From Vreelandella halophila (GTDB lineage: Bacteria; Pseudomonadota; Gammaproteobacteria; Pseudomonadales; Oleiphilaceae), in assembly GCF_019903425.1 (NCBI RefSeq), contig NZ_JACHUZ010000013.1:562087-626086 (forward strand): DNA of 64,000 bases. Reading direction: 5' to 3'. Below are positions 25,132 through 34,715 of the stretch, piece after piece. The notes under the pieces are model-generated. The model worked only from the letters and a program-made list of their open reading frames with translations. It had not been told where the DNA came from and did no database searches. Each line of letters begins with the position of its first letter. The first letter of the stretch is position 1. Made by a program: the position numbers and the translations under genes.

Positions 25132-25881
25132 TCAGATCTGATAATGATCGCGCAGGTGCGCCAGGATCGCTTCGCTTTCATACATTGCCGCCCCCTGATT
25201 CGGATCCACCAGGTAAGGCACAGCGACACGACCGGTCCTCTCGAGCAGTTCCATGCGATTGCGGGAGCGGGGCTGGTATTCAAGCCCAAGGCGGTCACGG
25301 ATCACAGGAAGCACCAATTCCCTCACCGAAGACTTGCCGCAGTTACGGATCACATAGGGCAACTGAAGTTCGCACAGGAGCTCGCGTACTTCACGGGAGT
25401 AGGGGCTGGACTCGAAGCTGTAAAGCTCCAGAAGGCGCTCCGGCCGACGGGCTGGTTTCGCGTAAAGACCACCACCCAGCCTCGAACCGGACGCCAGGAC
25501 ACCGCGCCCCTTGTCGACCGGAAGCCAACTGCTGAGCCCCGACACCGATCCCCGGCCGTAACACTCCCACAGATAACGCCGGATGCGTCGGCTCTCATAG
25601 AGAACCTCCCCCTGGTCGGGATCCACCAGCAGCGGAAAGCGTTCCCGTCCTCCCAGCTCGCGGGCACGGTTACGGAAGCGGTCTCCACCTTTAGGGCAGG
25701 GGTAGATCACTGCGTCCAGATCCAGCTCCGTCAGCGTTTCCCGTACCAGCCGACAGTGGGGGCAACCCTCCATATCAAACAGCTGCAGCGGTTGCTCCGG
25801 CTGCTCCGAATCCCGCTCGCGGATCGCCGTACCGCGCCAAAGCGCCAGGGTGGAGGTAACAAGCTGGGGAACAAGCGCCAT
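25132..25881 (-). CDS. Tandem GST-N/glutaredoxin-like domain protein
   Basis: 249 residues comprising two thioredoxin-fold N-terminal glutathione S-transferase-type domains. The first (about 33-110) has a CPHC redox-like motif after LFDMEG and a cis-Pro block RFPLLVDPDQG. The second (about 144-245) has SSPYS in place of the cysteines and VAVPYLVDPNQGAAMYES. Both end in the ESxxIxxYL-type helix. No helical GST C-domain is present. Function unknown; a thiol/disulfide or glutathione-linked role is inferred for domain 1. It is packed 9 bases after the ABC1 kinase gene and 3 bases before recF, an unusual place. Confidence 0.8.
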   Translation of the reverse strand: MALVPQLVTSTLALWRGTAIRERDSEQPEQPLQLFDMEGCPHCRLVRETLTELDLDAVIYPCPKGGDRFRNRARELGGRERFPLLVDPDQGEVLYESRRIRRYLWECYGRGSVSGLSSWLPVDKGRGVLASGSRLGGGLYAKPARRPERLLELYSFESSPYSREVRELLCELQLPYVIRNCGKSSVRELVLPVIRDRLGLEYQPRSRNRMELLERTGRVAVPYLVDPNQGAAMYESEAILAHLRDHYQI

Positions 25882-25890
25882 AGGCCGACC

Positions 25891-27273
25891 TCAGTGGAGC
25901 ATATTCAGGCGCTCATCCAGAAACATATCCATTTCCGGCGCCAGTATGTGGACGTAGCGGTCAAAATACAGGAACTGCTTGATCAGGAGGGCGAATTCCC
26001 TCGGGAAATGCAGGCCGTGATCCTCGCCCACACGCACCAGGTCCATCAACAGCTCATTCACATCGTCGTCCGTTTCATCGGACAGCGTTTCGATATCAGG
26101 CATGTCGTACGGATCGGTGGGAACAACCGTCTCCATATGTTGTTGGAGCCCGGAAAGGTCACGCGCCAATGCCTCCACGTCCACACCCTCACGGGTTACT
26201 CCGATCCGCGTCATGGCATCCGCCATGCTTTGGAAATCAGCGCTCATCAGCGCGCCCATGAAATCGGAAACCGCCGTCCAGGTATCCGGATCAATACGCC
26301 CGACGATGCCGAAGTCGATGAACCCGACACGCCCGTCCTCAAGAACCATAAGGTTGCCGGCATGTACGTCCGCGTGGAAGAACTCACACTGGGTCAGGCT
26401 GGCAAACCATGTGTTCATGGCCGTGATCAGTGTGCGTTCGGGATCATCACTGTAACGCCGGATGGTTTCCAGGTCCGTCAGAGGCACACCCTGGAACCGC
26501 TCCATGGTCAGCACCCGCCCTGTGCTCAGCCTGCGGTGAACCCGCGGGACAGTGGCTTCGCTGTTACCGGTGCGATCGAGGAATTCCCGGAACGCCTCAA
26601 GGTTGTTGGCCTCCTGGACGAAATCGCATTCCTCCATCATCGTCCGCTGGATCTCCTGGATGATCCCGGAGAGCGATGTCCACGCCAGCTTCGGCGCCAG
26701 GGTTTCGACCACCCGGGCTGACACATAGAGGAAGTTGAGATCGGTAAGCAGGATGTTGGATACACCCGGCTTCTGGATCTTCAGAACCACTTCCTCCCCA
26801 CTGGCCAATCGCGCCCCGTGAACCTGCGCTATGGATGCGGACGCAAGCGGCGTACGGTCAATATGGGTGAATTCGGTATCCACCGCGCTGCCCAGCTCTT
26901 CCCTCAGGATCCTCTCCATCACGGCATAGGGCAGGGGGCGTGTCTGATCCAGACAGTTCTGGAATTCATCCACATACTCACGGGGGAAGAAGGTTGGAGA
27001 CGAGGCGATGAACTGACCCAGTTTGATATAGGTCGCACCAAGCCGTTCGAAGGTATCGCGCATCAGCCGGGGCAGGGGCTGACGGTCGCCCCGCAGCCAG
27101 CGTACTCCCTGGCCGCCGACCACCATGGCAGTCTGGCCAATCCGAAACGCCCCCTTGATGCCATCGCCGAGGATGCGAGCGGGGTTGCCTCCCAGCGCCG
27201 TACCTTCCTTTTCCGTACCATGGCTGCCTGTGTTGCGTCCCGTCACCGGGGTCTTCTGAATCAGTGCGCTCAT
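25891..27273 (-). CDS. ABC1/AarF/UbiB-family atypical kinase
   Basis: 460 residues of the ABC1 (COG0661) family, members of which support ubiquinone synthesis or lipid metabolism. Visible motifs are KLGQ near 85 (KxGQ), ASASIAQVH (Ala-rich nucleotide loop), VVLKIQKPG (lysine), EECDFVQEANN (ExD), HADVHAGNL (catalytic loop) and DFG. Soluble, with no C-terminal membrane segments as in UbiB, so it is not obviously UbiB itself. The ATG at 27273 follows AGGGAAG; a TTG two codons upstream is less likely. It lies 35 bases after dnaN in the replication operon. Confidence 0.88.
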   Translation of the reverse strand: MSALIQKTPVTGRNTGSHGTEKEGTALGGNPARILGDGIKGAFRIGQTAMVVGGQGVRWLRGDRQPLPRLMRDTFERLGATYIKLGQFIASSPTFFPREYVDEFQNCLDQTRPLPYAVMERILREELGSAVDTEFTHIDRTPLASASIAQVHGARLASGEEVVLKIQKPGVSNILLTDLNFLYVSARVVETLAPKLAWTSLSGIIQEIQRTMMEECDFVQEANNLEAFREFLDRTGNSEATVPRVHRRLSTGRVLTMERFQGVPLTDLETIRRYSDDPERTLITAMNTWFASLTQCEFFHADVHAGNLMVLEDGRVGFIDFGIVGRIDPDTWTAVSDFMGALMSADFQSMADAMTRIGVTREGVDVEALARDLSGLQQHMETVVPTDPYDMPDIETLSDETDDDVNELLMDLVRVGEDHGLHFPREFALLIKQFLYFDRYVHILAPEMDMFLDERLNMLH

Positions 27274-27308
27274 TCCCAAGCTTCCCTGTCAGTCCAGTCT
27301 GGATACGA

Positions 27309-28412
27309 TTAAAGACGCATCGGCATCACAACGTAGAGATTGTCATCCGGCCCGGTGCTCTCAATCAGCGCGCTGGCGTTGGGGCCGGAGAGCACGATCC
27401 GGACCTGCTCCTCACGGATGACGTTCATGACGTCGATCAGGTAGCCCACATTGAAGCCGATCTGGAGTGACTCACCCTGGTATTCCACCGCCATGGTGTC
27501 CTCAGCCTGCTCCTGGTCCGGATTGTTGGCATAGACATGCAATTCCGCCGGCTCGAGCTCCAGCCGCACGCCACGGATGTTCTCATGGGAGAGGATGCCA
27601 GCCCGCTGCAAGATGCTGCGCAGGGTCTCACGGTCCGCGATAACAGTCTTGTCCCCACCACTGGGAATCACCCGGTTGTAGTCCGGGAAACGACCCTCGA
27701 TGAGCTTGGAGGTGAAAGTGAAACCGTCAATGGTTGCCCGTATATGGCTGCCGCCAATGGTGACCGCCACATTCTGCTCCCCATCTCCAAGCAACCGGAT
27801 CAGCTCCTGGACCCCCTTGCGGGGCACAATGATCTGGCGTGTCTCATCCAGATAGGTGGGCGCGGAAAGATTCGATAGCGCCAGGCGGTGTCCGTCAGTC
27901 GCGACCGCCCGGATGGCATCGTCGCCAATCTCGAGCAGCAGCCCGTTGAGATAGTAACGGACGTCCTGCTGCGCCATGGCGAAGGCGGTACTGCTGAGCA
28001 GGCTCTGGAAGCTGCCCTGCTCCAGGTTCAGCGTGAAGCTGTCCTCATCATCCTCGACGTTCGGGAAATGATCGGCGGGCAGGGTAGCCAGGGTGAACTG
28101 ACTGGCCCCGGCGCGGATGCGCATGCGATCCCCCTCCAAGGCCAGGGTCACATCCGCCGCTTCCGGCAGCGACCGGCAGATATCCACCAGCTTGCGGGCG
28201 GGCACCGTGATGCGCCCCTCCTGTTCCACTTCCAGATCGGTGACGGTGGCAACCAGCTCCACCTCCATATTCGTCCCGGTCAGCGTCAGGGCCTCGCCTT
28301 CGGCCACCAGCAGAACGTTGGAGAGAACGGGCATGGTCTGTTTCTTTTCCACCACTCCGGCGATTGCCTGGAGTGGTTCAAGAAGGGATTCGCGACTGGT
28401 CCGGATTTTCAT
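27309..28412 (-). CDS. dnaN: DNA polymerase III beta sliding clamp
   Basis: Ring-shaped processivity clamp of the replisome. 367 residues (E. coli 366), three clamp domains, beginning MKIRTSRESLLEPLQ and ending YVVMPMRL. It lies 44 bases downstream of dnaA on the same strand. Confidence 0.98.
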   Translation of the reverse strand: MKIRTSRESLLEPLQAIAGVVEKKQTMPVLSNVLLVAEGEALTLTGTNMEVELVATVTDLEVEQEGRITVPARKLVDICRSLPEAADVTLALEGDRMRIRAGASQFTLATLPADHFPNVEDDEDSFTLNLEQGSFQSLLSSTAFAMAQQDVRYYLNGLLLEIGDDAIRAVATDGHRLALSNLSAPTYLDETRQIIVPRKGVQELIRLLGDGEQNVAVTIGGSHIRATIDGFTFTSKLIEGRFPDYNRVIPSGGDKTVIADRETLRSILQRAGILSHENIRGVRLELEPAELHVYANNPDQEQAEDTMAVEYQGESLQIGFNVGYLIDVMNVIREEQVRIVLSGPNASALIESTGPDDNLYVVMPMRL

Positions 28413-28456
28413 GATTGTCGGATTCCGCCTGGTTCGGATGTGGGTTTGTCAGTGGT

Positions 28457-29977
28457 TCAGGTGGTCAGCAGCCGGAGGAAGTTCTGGTAATCCTCGCGGA
28501 TATTGGCGTCCGATTCCTGGAGTTCCTCGATTTTCTTGCAGGCGTGAAGAACCGTGGTGTGGTCCCGGCCGCCAAAGGCATCACCGATCTCGGGCAGGCT
28601 GTGGCTCGTCAGCTCCTTGGCCAGTGCCATCGCCATCTGGCGGGGCCGTGTGATCGAGCGCGTGCGGCGCTTCGAGTGCAGATCCGCCACTTTCATTTTG
28701 TAGTACTCTGCCACGGTCCGCTGAATATTGTCGATGCTGACCTGCTTCTCGTGCAGGGCCAGCAGATCCTTGAGGCTTTCCCGGATGAATGCCGGCGTGA
28801 TCTGCTGGCCGGTGAAGTGGGAATTGGCAATCACCAGCTTTAGCGCACCCTCGAGCTCACGCACGTTGGAGCGGATCTTCTGGGCAATGAAAAAAGCCGC
28901 CTCATTACTGATGCTGACCTGGGCCTGCTCCGCTTTCTTCATGATGATCGCCACCCGCGTCTCGAGCTCGGGCGGTTCCACCATGACCGTCAGGCCCCAG
29001 CCGAAGCGCGACTTGAGCCGCTCCTCCATGTTCACAATCTCCTTGGGGAAGCGGTCACAGGTCAGGATCACCTGCTGACCGCCCTCAAGCAGCGCATTGA
29101 AGGTGTGGAAGAACTCCTCCTGGGAGCGCTCCTTACCCGCGAAGAACTGGATATCGTCGATCAGGAGCGCATCCAGGGACCGGTAGAAGCGCTTGAAATC
29201 ATTGATGGCGTTGAGCTGCAACGCCTTGACCATGTCCGCCACAAAGCGTTCCGAGCGCAGGTACGCGACACGTGCTCCGGGATTGCGGCGAACGATCTCG
29301 TTGCCCACGGCATGCATCAGGTGGGTCTTACCCAGGCCCACGCCACCGTAAAGGAACAACGGATTATAGGAGCCCCCGGGGTTTTCAGCTACCTGACTGG
29401 AGGCCGCCCGTGCCAGTTGGTTGGATTTGCCCTCGACAAAGGTCCCGAATGTGAACTGCTGATTCAGGAAGGTCTCCCTGTGCTGGACACCACCCTCCAC
29501 ATTGGCGCGCCTGTCATCCCGACCGCCATTGGCGCGCCCGGCTATGCGCGCCGCAACAGGTGAATCCTCGACCGGGCGCTCGTCGGCTGTGTTCAGTTCC
29601 GCATCGTTCACTGGCGGCGCCACTTCCGCACTGGCGGACTCCACCTCACCGCCAGCGCTATCGGCGCTGTGCCGTTTCGACGTGCTTTCGCTACGGTTGC
29701 CGGAAGACTGCGTCGAACGCGGCCTGGCGTCCTCAGCGGACCCCACCTTGACCTCGACCTGGAGCCCTTTGGCGCCATTCAGGTCCCGGACAACCTCTTC
29801 AATGCGGTCCAGATACTTCTGGCTCACCCAGTCGCGCACAAACCGGTTGGGGGCAAGCAGCACCAGAGCACCTCCGTCGTCACGGGACTGCAACGGACGC
29901 AACCAGGTATTGAACTGCTGGGCGGGGAACTCATCCTGTAACAGCTCCAGACACTGCTGCCAGATTTCCTGTGCCAC
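28457..29977 (-). CDS. dnaA: Chromosomal replication initiator DnaA
   Basis: AAA+ ATPase that binds DnaA boxes and melts oriC. Domain I is at 1-85; a long acidic/Ser-rich domain II linker spans about 95-165; domain III has Walker [11 protein letters not shown] and [12 protein letters not shown]; domain IV has the [18 protein letters not shown]-binding signature. 506 residues, about 40 longer than E. coli because of the linker. First gene of the leftward operon; probable oriC lies directly upstream. Confidence 0.98.
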   Translation of the reverse strand: MAQEIWQQCLELLQDEFPAQQFNTWLRPLQSRDDGGALVLLAPNRFVRDWVSQKYLDRIEEVVRDLNGAKGLQVEVKVGSAEDARPRSTQSSGNRSESTSKRHSADSAGGEVESASAEVAPPVNDAELNTADERPVEDSPVAARIAGRANGGRDDRRANVEGGVQHRETFLNQQFTFGTFVEGKSNQLARAASSQVAENPGGSYNPLFLYGGVGLGKTHLMHAVGNEIVRRNPGARVAYLRSERFVADMVKALQLNAINDFKRFYRSLDALLIDDIQFFAGKERSQEEFFHTFNALLEGGQQVILTCDRFPKEIVNMEERLKSRFGWGLTVMVEPPELETRVAIIMKKAEQAQVSISNEAAFFIAQKIRSNVRELEGALKLVIANSHFTGQQITPAFIRESLKDLLALHEKQVSIDNIQRTVAEYYKMKVADLHSKRRTRSITRPRQMAMALAKELTSHSLPEIGDAFGGRDHTTVLHACKKIEELQESDANIREDYQNFLRLLTT

Positions 29978-30034
29978 GACTGCTGACCTCGCATTGTTCT
30001 TTTTCGGACGGGTCTCTACCCCGGCAAGAGCGGT

Positions 30035-30062
30035 ATTCTACGCTCCGCCCACCGCCTGTAAA
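30035..30062 (-). promoter_or_regulatory. Probable dnaA promoter
   Basis: Read on the minus strand: TTTACA (30062-30057), 16 bases, TAGAAT (30040-30035), ending 58 bases upstream of the dnaA start. Confidence 0.6.
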
Positions 30063-30400
30063 AGCCCCCTCGGGCAACGATATAAACACCCTGTGGATGA
30101 ATTTTTCTTTTTTACTCAAAAATCTATCTACTTACAAACAGAGTCGTGCACAAAATTACAGATCAATTCTCCTCAAAAAGGTTTTCCACAACAGCCTGTG
30201 CAAACACCGTGTGTTAACGACCGTATAAACCCCGGACAGACCCGTTAATAACCATGACCCCGGCAAGGCACCCCCTCTTATACCCATTCCCTCCCCCCTG
30301 TTAGTACCAGCTTACCAAGCACAACTGAACAGAACCGTCCCCACGCTCTGAGCGCGCCATCAGAGTCTGGGAGTTGGTTATCCACAGAAATCCGCTTGCC
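30063..30400. other. Probable replication origin (oriC)
   Basis: Non-coding dnaA-rpmH interval, where leftward and rightward gene sets diverge. It contains one perfect DnaA box TTATCCACA (30378-30386, +) and one-mismatch boxes TTTTCCACA (30182-30190, +) and TCATCCACA (30092-30100, -). Two-mismatch boxes lie at 30144-30152 and 30197-30205. An A/T-rich tract at about 30080-30180 could be the unwinding element. Location matches oriC of Pseudomonas. Box positions are seen; origin function is inferred. Confidence 0.7.
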
Positions 30401-30490
30401 TAATAACATTAACAACAGTCTTATTGATTCCTTAAAGATAAAAACTTTGTTTCTACTGTAACCGCCAGCGTTTTCCAATCACGATGCCCA

Positions 30491-30519
30491 TTGTCTGAAC
30501 GCCACAAATTGACTAGAAT
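30491..30519 (+). promoter_or_regulatory. Probable rpmH promoter
   Basis: TTGTCT (30491-30496), 17 bases, TAGAAT (30514-30519), 85 bases upstream of rpmH. Confidence 0.55.
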
Positions 30520-30604
30520 CCCGCATCCCGGTGGCAGCTCCGTGTTCGGACCATCGGCCGAAACCATTGTTCCGACATTCGCAGCCCTGAACAGGATCAT
30601 CACC

Positions 30605-30739
30605 ATGAAACGCACCTTTCAGCCGAGTAACCTCAAGCGCAAGCGGACCCATGGTTTCCGTGCCCGCATGGCAACCCAGAATGGCCGCAAAGTGATTGCG
30701 CGCCGTCGTGCCAAGGGTCGCAAGCGCCTCAGCGTCTGA
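30605..30739 (+). CDS. rpmH: 50S ribosomal protein L34
   Basis: 44-residue basic ribosomal protein beginning [20 protein letters not shown], which is the exact family signature and length. An upstream in-frame extension to 30491 is non-coding leader. Heads the rightward rpmH-rnpA-yidD-yidC-mnmE set. Confidence 0.98.
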   Translation: MKRTFQPSNLKRKRTHGFRARMATQNGRKVIARRRAKGRKRLSV

Positions 30740-30749
30740 ACCCGTCCAG

Positions 30750-31139
30750 TTGCCGCCTGACTTCCGATTTCCCCGCCAGGCAAGACTGCTCAACAGTCGT
30801 GATTACACGCGGGTATTCGACAATGTCGAGTTCAGGGCCGGCAGCCGGGGATTCCTGATGCTTGCCCGAACCGTTGACGGATCCAGGCCACTGCCCCGTC
30901 TCGGCATCATCGTGGCCCGCCGGCATCTTCCGAGGGCCACAACGCGCAACCGGTTCAAGCGTGCGGTACGGGAATCCTTCAGGCACAGACAGCATGATCT
31001 CCCGGCTCTGGACGTCATCGTGCTGGCCCGGCCTGGCGGCAACACCATGGACAATGCCGAACTGTTCCAGGAACTGGACCGGGCTTGGCGCAAGCTGGGC
31101 AAACAGGCGACCTCCCGGTCCCCGGCAAAAACGGGATAA
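30750..31139 (+). CDS. rnpA: Ribonuclease P protein component
   Basis: Protein cofactor of RNase P for tRNA 5' maturation. The core includes [19 protein letters not shown], the [28 protein letters not shown] signature (split into adjacent blocks) and DVIVLARPG. The start is uncertain: the TTG at 30750, 10 bases after the rpmH stop, gives 129 residues and begins just before the conserved DFRFPR. GTG at 30708 or TTG at 30696 would overlap rpmH. No good ribosome site is seen for any, so coupling to rpmH translation is likely. Confidence 0.93.
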   Translation: MPPDFRFPRQARLLNSRDYTRVFDNVEFRAGSRGFLMLARTVDGSRPLPRLGIIVARRHLPRATTRNRFKRAVRESFRHRQHDLPALDVIVLARPGGNTMDNAELFQELDRAWRKLGKQATSRSPAKTG

Positions 31140-31143
31140 CCCA

Positions 31144-31392
31144 ATGCGCTGGCTGCTTCTTCTGTTGATTCGAGCCTACCAGTACGGGATCAGTCCGCTG
31201 ATACCCCCTCACTGCCGGCATATGCCCAGCTGTTCCGAATACGCCATAAGCGCCATCCAGCAGTATGGCGTAATCCGCGGTGGTTACTACGCGCTGCACC
31301 GCCTGTTTCGATGCCATCCCTGGGGCACATCCGGTTATGATCCGGTTCCAGGGGCTTCCCCGACCCATAACTCCTGTTCACGCAAAGGATGA
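31144..31392 (+). CDS. yidD: Membrane protein insertion efficiency factor YidD
   Basis: Small membrane-associated protein assisting YidC-dependent insertion. 82 residues, with the amphipathic start [19 protein letters not shown], the cysteine signature [13 protein letters not shown], and [13 protein letters not shown]. It begins 4 bases after rnpA; its stop overlaps an alternative yidC ATG. Confidence 0.96.
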   Translation: MRWLLLLLIRAYQYGISPLIPPHCRHMPSCSEYAISAIQQYGVIRGGYYALHRLFRCHPWGTSGYDPVPGASPTHNSCSRKG

Positions 31393-31400
31393 ACCAATCC

Positions 31401-33137
31401 ATGGATATCCCCCGCGTCGCCATATGGCTTGGTCTGGCCATAGTCAGCTACCTCCTCGTCATGGCCTGGAACGAGGATTATCACCAGCAGCCCGTTTCCA
31501 ACGAACCCGTGGCGGCCGAGGAGGCCGCACCCACTGATAGCGGTTCCCAGAGCCAACAGCCCCCTGACAGTGGCGACAGCAGCAGTGGTACCGGTGATGG
31601 CTTTGAGCGTCCGGAATCGGATATGGCTAGCGCCGATCGGGAAACCAGCGGTAAAGCCACCGGCTCCGGAAGCAATGAAACCACTGATACCGGCGACACC
31701 ATCCGCGTGAAAACGGATGTTCTGGATGCCCGCATCAGTCTCAATGGTGGCCATCTCGTGGAAGCCTGGCTGCCCGAGCACACCCGGACCCTTAAGTCGG
31801 ATAAGCCGCTGCAGCTGCTTCAGAGTGATGGCGAACTCACCTACATCCTGGAGAGCAGTCTTCTCGGTGACGGGGGCTCCGACCGTGGCCACGGCAACCT
31901 GACCTTCACTAGTGAATCAGACATCTATCGGCTGGATGAAGGTGAAGACGAGCTGACCGTGGATCTGACCCATGAAACGGATTCCGGGGTACAGATCATC
32001 AAGCGCTACACCTTCGAGCGCGATCGTTACCGCCTGAAGGTCAGCTACCACATCCGGAACGAGTCCAATGAGCCCTGGAACGGGTACTTCTCCGGCCGCA
32101 TCGTACGCGACGAGAGTGGCGACCCCACCGGCCAGCGGATCCTCGGCGTCCAGGCTTTCCTCGGCATGGTTCTGAGCACGCCCCAGGAACCCTACACCAA
32201 GTATGAGTTCTCGGACCTGAGGGAAAATCCCCTCAACCGCCAGGTGGAAGGCGGCTGGATCGCTTTCCTCCAGCATTATTTCATGAGTTCCTGGATTCCG
32301 GACCAGGATGAGACCCATCGCTACCAGACCCGCCAGCGTGGCGATAACCTGCACGTGATGGGCTTTGTCAGCCCGGGAACCGAAGTGGCCCCGGGAGAGG
32401 AAAAGGAAATCGGATCCAGGGTCTACGTGGGTCCCAAGATCATTGAACGTCTCCAGGATATTGCACCCAACCTGGACCGCACCGTCGACTTCGGGTGGCT
32501 GTTCTTCATCTCCCAGCCCCTGTTCTACCTTCTGGACTGGTTCCATGACCTGGTTGGCAACTGGGGTGTGGCCATCATCCTGCTGACCGTGGTGGTCAAG
32601 CTGGCCTTCTACAAGCTCTCCGCTACCAGCTATCGTTCCATGGCCAACATGCGCCGTGTCCAGCCGGAGATGCAGCGTCTCAAGGAACAGTACGGCGACG
32701 ACCGCCAGAAGCTCTCCCAGGAGATGATGAATCTCTACAAGAAGGAGAAGATCAACCCGCTGGGTGGCTGTCTGCCGATACTGGTCCAGATGCCGGTGTT
32801 CATCTCCCTGTACTGGGTCCTGTTCGAGAGTGTTCAGCTGCGGCACGCGCCCTTCATGCTGTGGATCAATGACCTGTCGGTGATGGATCCCTACTTCATT
32901 CTGCCGATCCTCATGGGCGCCTCGATGTTCCTGCAGATGCAGCTGAACCCCACGCCCCCAGATCCGGTCCAGGCCAAGGTGATGAAGATGCTGCCGATCA
33001 TGTTCACCTTCTTCTTCCTGTGGTTCCCGGCAGGCCTGGTGCTGTACTGGCTGAGCAACAACGTGCTCTCCATGGCGCAGCAGTTCTTCATCTACCGCCA
33101 GATCGAGAAGGAGCAGGGGAAGTCCGCCAAGGGCTGA
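31401..33137 (+). CDS. yidC: Membrane protein insertase YidC
   Basis: Inner-membrane insertase, needed among others for F0 subunits encoded in this window. It has an N-terminal membrane helix (MDIPRVAIWLGLAIVSYLL), a Ser/Asp/Gly-rich linker at about 30-95, a periplasmic beta-supersandwich domain (about 100-345) and the five-helix core with NWGVAIILLTVVVKLAFY and KEKINPLGGCLPILVQMPVF. The ATG at 31389 overlaps yidD, but the ATG at 31401 aligns with the normal family start and gives 578 residues. Confidence 0.97.
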   Translation: MDIPRVAIWLGLAIVSYLLVMAWNEDYHQQPVSNEPVAAEEAAPTDSGSQSQQPPDSGDSSSGTGDGFERPESDMASADRETSGKATGSGSNETTDTGDTIRVKTDVLDARISLNGGHLVEAWLPEHTRTLKSDKPLQLLQSDGELTYILESSLLGDGGSDRGHGNLTFTSESDIYRLDEGEDELTVDLTHETDSGVQIIKRYTFERDRYRLKVSYHIRNESNEPWNGYFSGRIVRDESGDPTGQRILGVQAFLGMVLSTPQEPYTKYEFSDLRENPLNRQVEGGWIAFLQHYFMSSWIPDQDETHRYQTRQRGDNLHVMGFVSPGTEVAPGEEKEIGSRVYVGPKIIERLQDIAPNLDRTVDFGWLFFISQPLFYLLDWFHDLVGNWGVAIILLTVVVKLAFYKLSATSYRSMANMRRVQPEMQRLKEQYGDDRQKLSQEMMNLYKKEKINPLGGCLPILVQMPVFISLYWVLFESVQLRHAPFMLWINDLSVMDPYFILPILMGASMFLQMQLNPTPPDPVQAKVMKMLPIMFTFFFLWFPAGLVLYWLSNNVLSMAQQFFIYRQIEKEQGKSAKG

Positions 33138-33152
33138 TCCCCTGAGTTCACC

Positions 33153-34520
33153 ATGGGCGGCGCCGACCGGGACACCATTGCCGCTCTCGCCACGCCTCCG
33201 GGCCGCGGGGGCGTTGGCGTTATCCGCCTGTCCGGCCCACAGGCCCTGGTTCTGGCGCAGGTTTTCCTCGGCTTTGAACCCCGGCCACGGTACGCCCATT
33301 ACGGGCCCTTCCTGGATGAAGCCGGGGAGGTTCTGGATGAGGGGATTGCCCTGTACTTCCCGGGCCCGCATTCGTTTACCGGCGAGGATGTGTTCGAGCT
33401 CCAGGGCCATGGTGGGCCTGTCCTCATGGATCGGATCCTTGCTTCGGCTACGGCCCGCGGTGCGCGTCTGGCGCGACCCGGTGAGTTCTCGGAAAGAGCC
33501 TTCCTGAACGACAAACTCGACCTCGCCCAGGCCGAGGCCATTGCCGATCTCATCGAAAGCAGCTCGGAGCAGGCGGCCCGAAGCGCCTTGCAGTCGCTTC
33601 AGGGCGCGTTCTCCCGCGTGGTGTCAGGGCTCATTGATGAGCTGGTCCATCTTCGGGTCTATGTGGAAGCCGCCATCGATTTTCCCGACGAGGATGTGGA
33701 TTTCCTCGGCGACGGCAAGGTGGCCTCGGATCTCCAGGCCCTTCTGGAATCCCTGGACCGCACCGTCCAGGAAGCCCACCAGGGCACCCTGCTGCGGGAC
33801 GGCATGCAGGTGGTCATCGCCGGCAAACCCAATGCAGGCAAGTCCAGCCTCCTGAATGCCCTTTCCGGCCAGGACACGGCCATCGTGACCGAGATCGAAG
33901 GCACTACCCGGGACGTGCTGCGCGAGCAGATCCAGATCGACGGCATGCCGCTGCACATCATTGACACCGCCGGTCTGCGCGACAGCACCGATGAAGTGGA
34001 ACGCATCGGTATCGACCGAGCCTGGGCCGAGATCGAGAAGGCGGACCGGGTCCTGTTGCTGGTGGACAGCACCACGACACCGGATACCGATCCCGCGACC
34101 CTTCGAACCGGCCTGCCTCGCCAGCTGCCGGAAGGACTCCCGGTCACGGTACTCCGCAACAAGGTGGATCTTTCAGGAGAAACGCCCGGGTTCATCGGAC
34201 AGGATGGTACGCCCGTCATCCGGCTTTCCGCAGAGTCCGGGGAGGGTGTTGAGACCCTGCGGGAACACCTGAAGGACTGCATGGGCTACCAGACGGCCGC
34301 CGAGGGACGTTACATGGCACGCCGACGCCACCTTGACGCTTTGGAGCGTGCCCGCGCCATGGTGGTCCAGGGCCAGACCCAGCTCAGCGAGTTCGGTGCC
34401 GGTGAGCTCCTTGCCGAGGATCTCCGCCAGGCCCAGGATGCGCTTGGCGAGATCACCGGGGCCATGACGCCGGATGAACTGCTGGGCGAAATCTTCAGCT
34501 CCTTCTGTATCGGTAAATAA
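33153..34520 (+). CDS. mnmE: tRNA-5-carboxymethylaminomethyl-2-thiouridine GTPase MnmE
   Basis: With MnmG (39.8 kb here) it modifies the wobble uridine of certain tRNAs. N-terminal folate-binding domain starting [22 protein letters not shown], an inserted G domain with [20 protein letters not shown] and NKVD, and a C-terminal CIGK carrying the conserved Cys. 455 residues (E. coli 454). Confidence 0.98.
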   Translation: MGGADRDTIAALATPPGRGGVGVIRLSGPQALVLAQVFLGFEPRPRYAHYGPFLDEAGEVLDEGIALYFPGPHSFTGEDVFELQGHGGPVLMDRILASATARGARLARPGEFSERAFLNDKLDLAQAEAIADLIESSSEQAARSALQSLQGAFSRVVSGLIDELVHLRVYVEAAIDFPDEDVDFLGDGKVASDLQALLESLDRTVQEAHQGTLLRDGMQVVIAGKPNAGKSSLLNALSGQDTAIVTEIEGTTRDVLREQIQIDGMPLHIIDTAGLRDSTDEVERIGIDRAWAEIEKADRVLLLVDSTTTPDTDPATLRTGLPRQLPEGLPVTVLRNKVDLSGETPGFIGQDGTPVIRLSAESGEGVETLREHLKDCMGYQTAAEGRYMARRRHLDALERARAMVVQGQTQLSEFGAGELLAEDLRQAQDALGEITGAMTPDELLGEIFSSFCIGK

Positions 34521-34586
34521 CCGGCCGCTTCCACCGCAATCATCGGTTTCCCATCCACTCGTGAATCATTGGGTTGTCCCTTTAAA

Positions 34587-34601
34587 TGTTATGATATAAC
34601 A
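34587..34601 (+). promoter_or_regulatory. Zur box upstream of TonB-dependent receptor
   Basis: TGTTATGATATAACA matches the proteobacterial Zur operator TGTTATANTATAACA at 13 of its 14 fixed positions and is extended by A/T on both sides. It lies 115 bases before the receptor start. A weaker copy (9 of 14) is at 34686-34700, next to the ribosome site. Zinc control is inferred. Confidence 0.8.
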
Positions 34602-34617
34602 TCCGTTAATTCGTCAT

Positions 34618-34680
34618 AAGGCGCTGGGACAGACTCCCATCAGGCTCGCCCGACAGAGCTATTGCTTCTGGATGCGCCTT
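34618..34680 (+). ncRNA. Foldable 63-base leader between Zur box and receptor gene
   Basis: The outer stem AAGGCGC/GCGCCTT (34618-34624 with 34674-34680) encloses two elements. Hairpin 2 is TGGGA/TCCCA (34625-34629 with 34635-34639). Stem 3 is CAG/CTG (34641-34643 with 34668-34670) stacked on GCTC/GAGC (34644-34647 with 34656-34659). The result is a three-way junction in the likely 5' UTR. It matches no riboswitch I know. Pairings are read directly; function is speculative and it may be chance. Confidence 0.35.
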
Positions 34681-34715
34681 CCTAATGAAACGATATAACG
34701 TAGTAAGGAGAATCC

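Noticed and set aside
25891-27273. Assignment of the ABC1 protein as UbiB
   Set aside because: It lacks the C-terminal membrane helices and the ubiE-ubiJ neighbours of UbiB; left at family level.
34618-34680. Reading the leader fold as a tRNA or known riboswitch
   Set aside because: Too short for a tRNA, no T-loop or anticodon arm, and no match to a riboswitch core I know.
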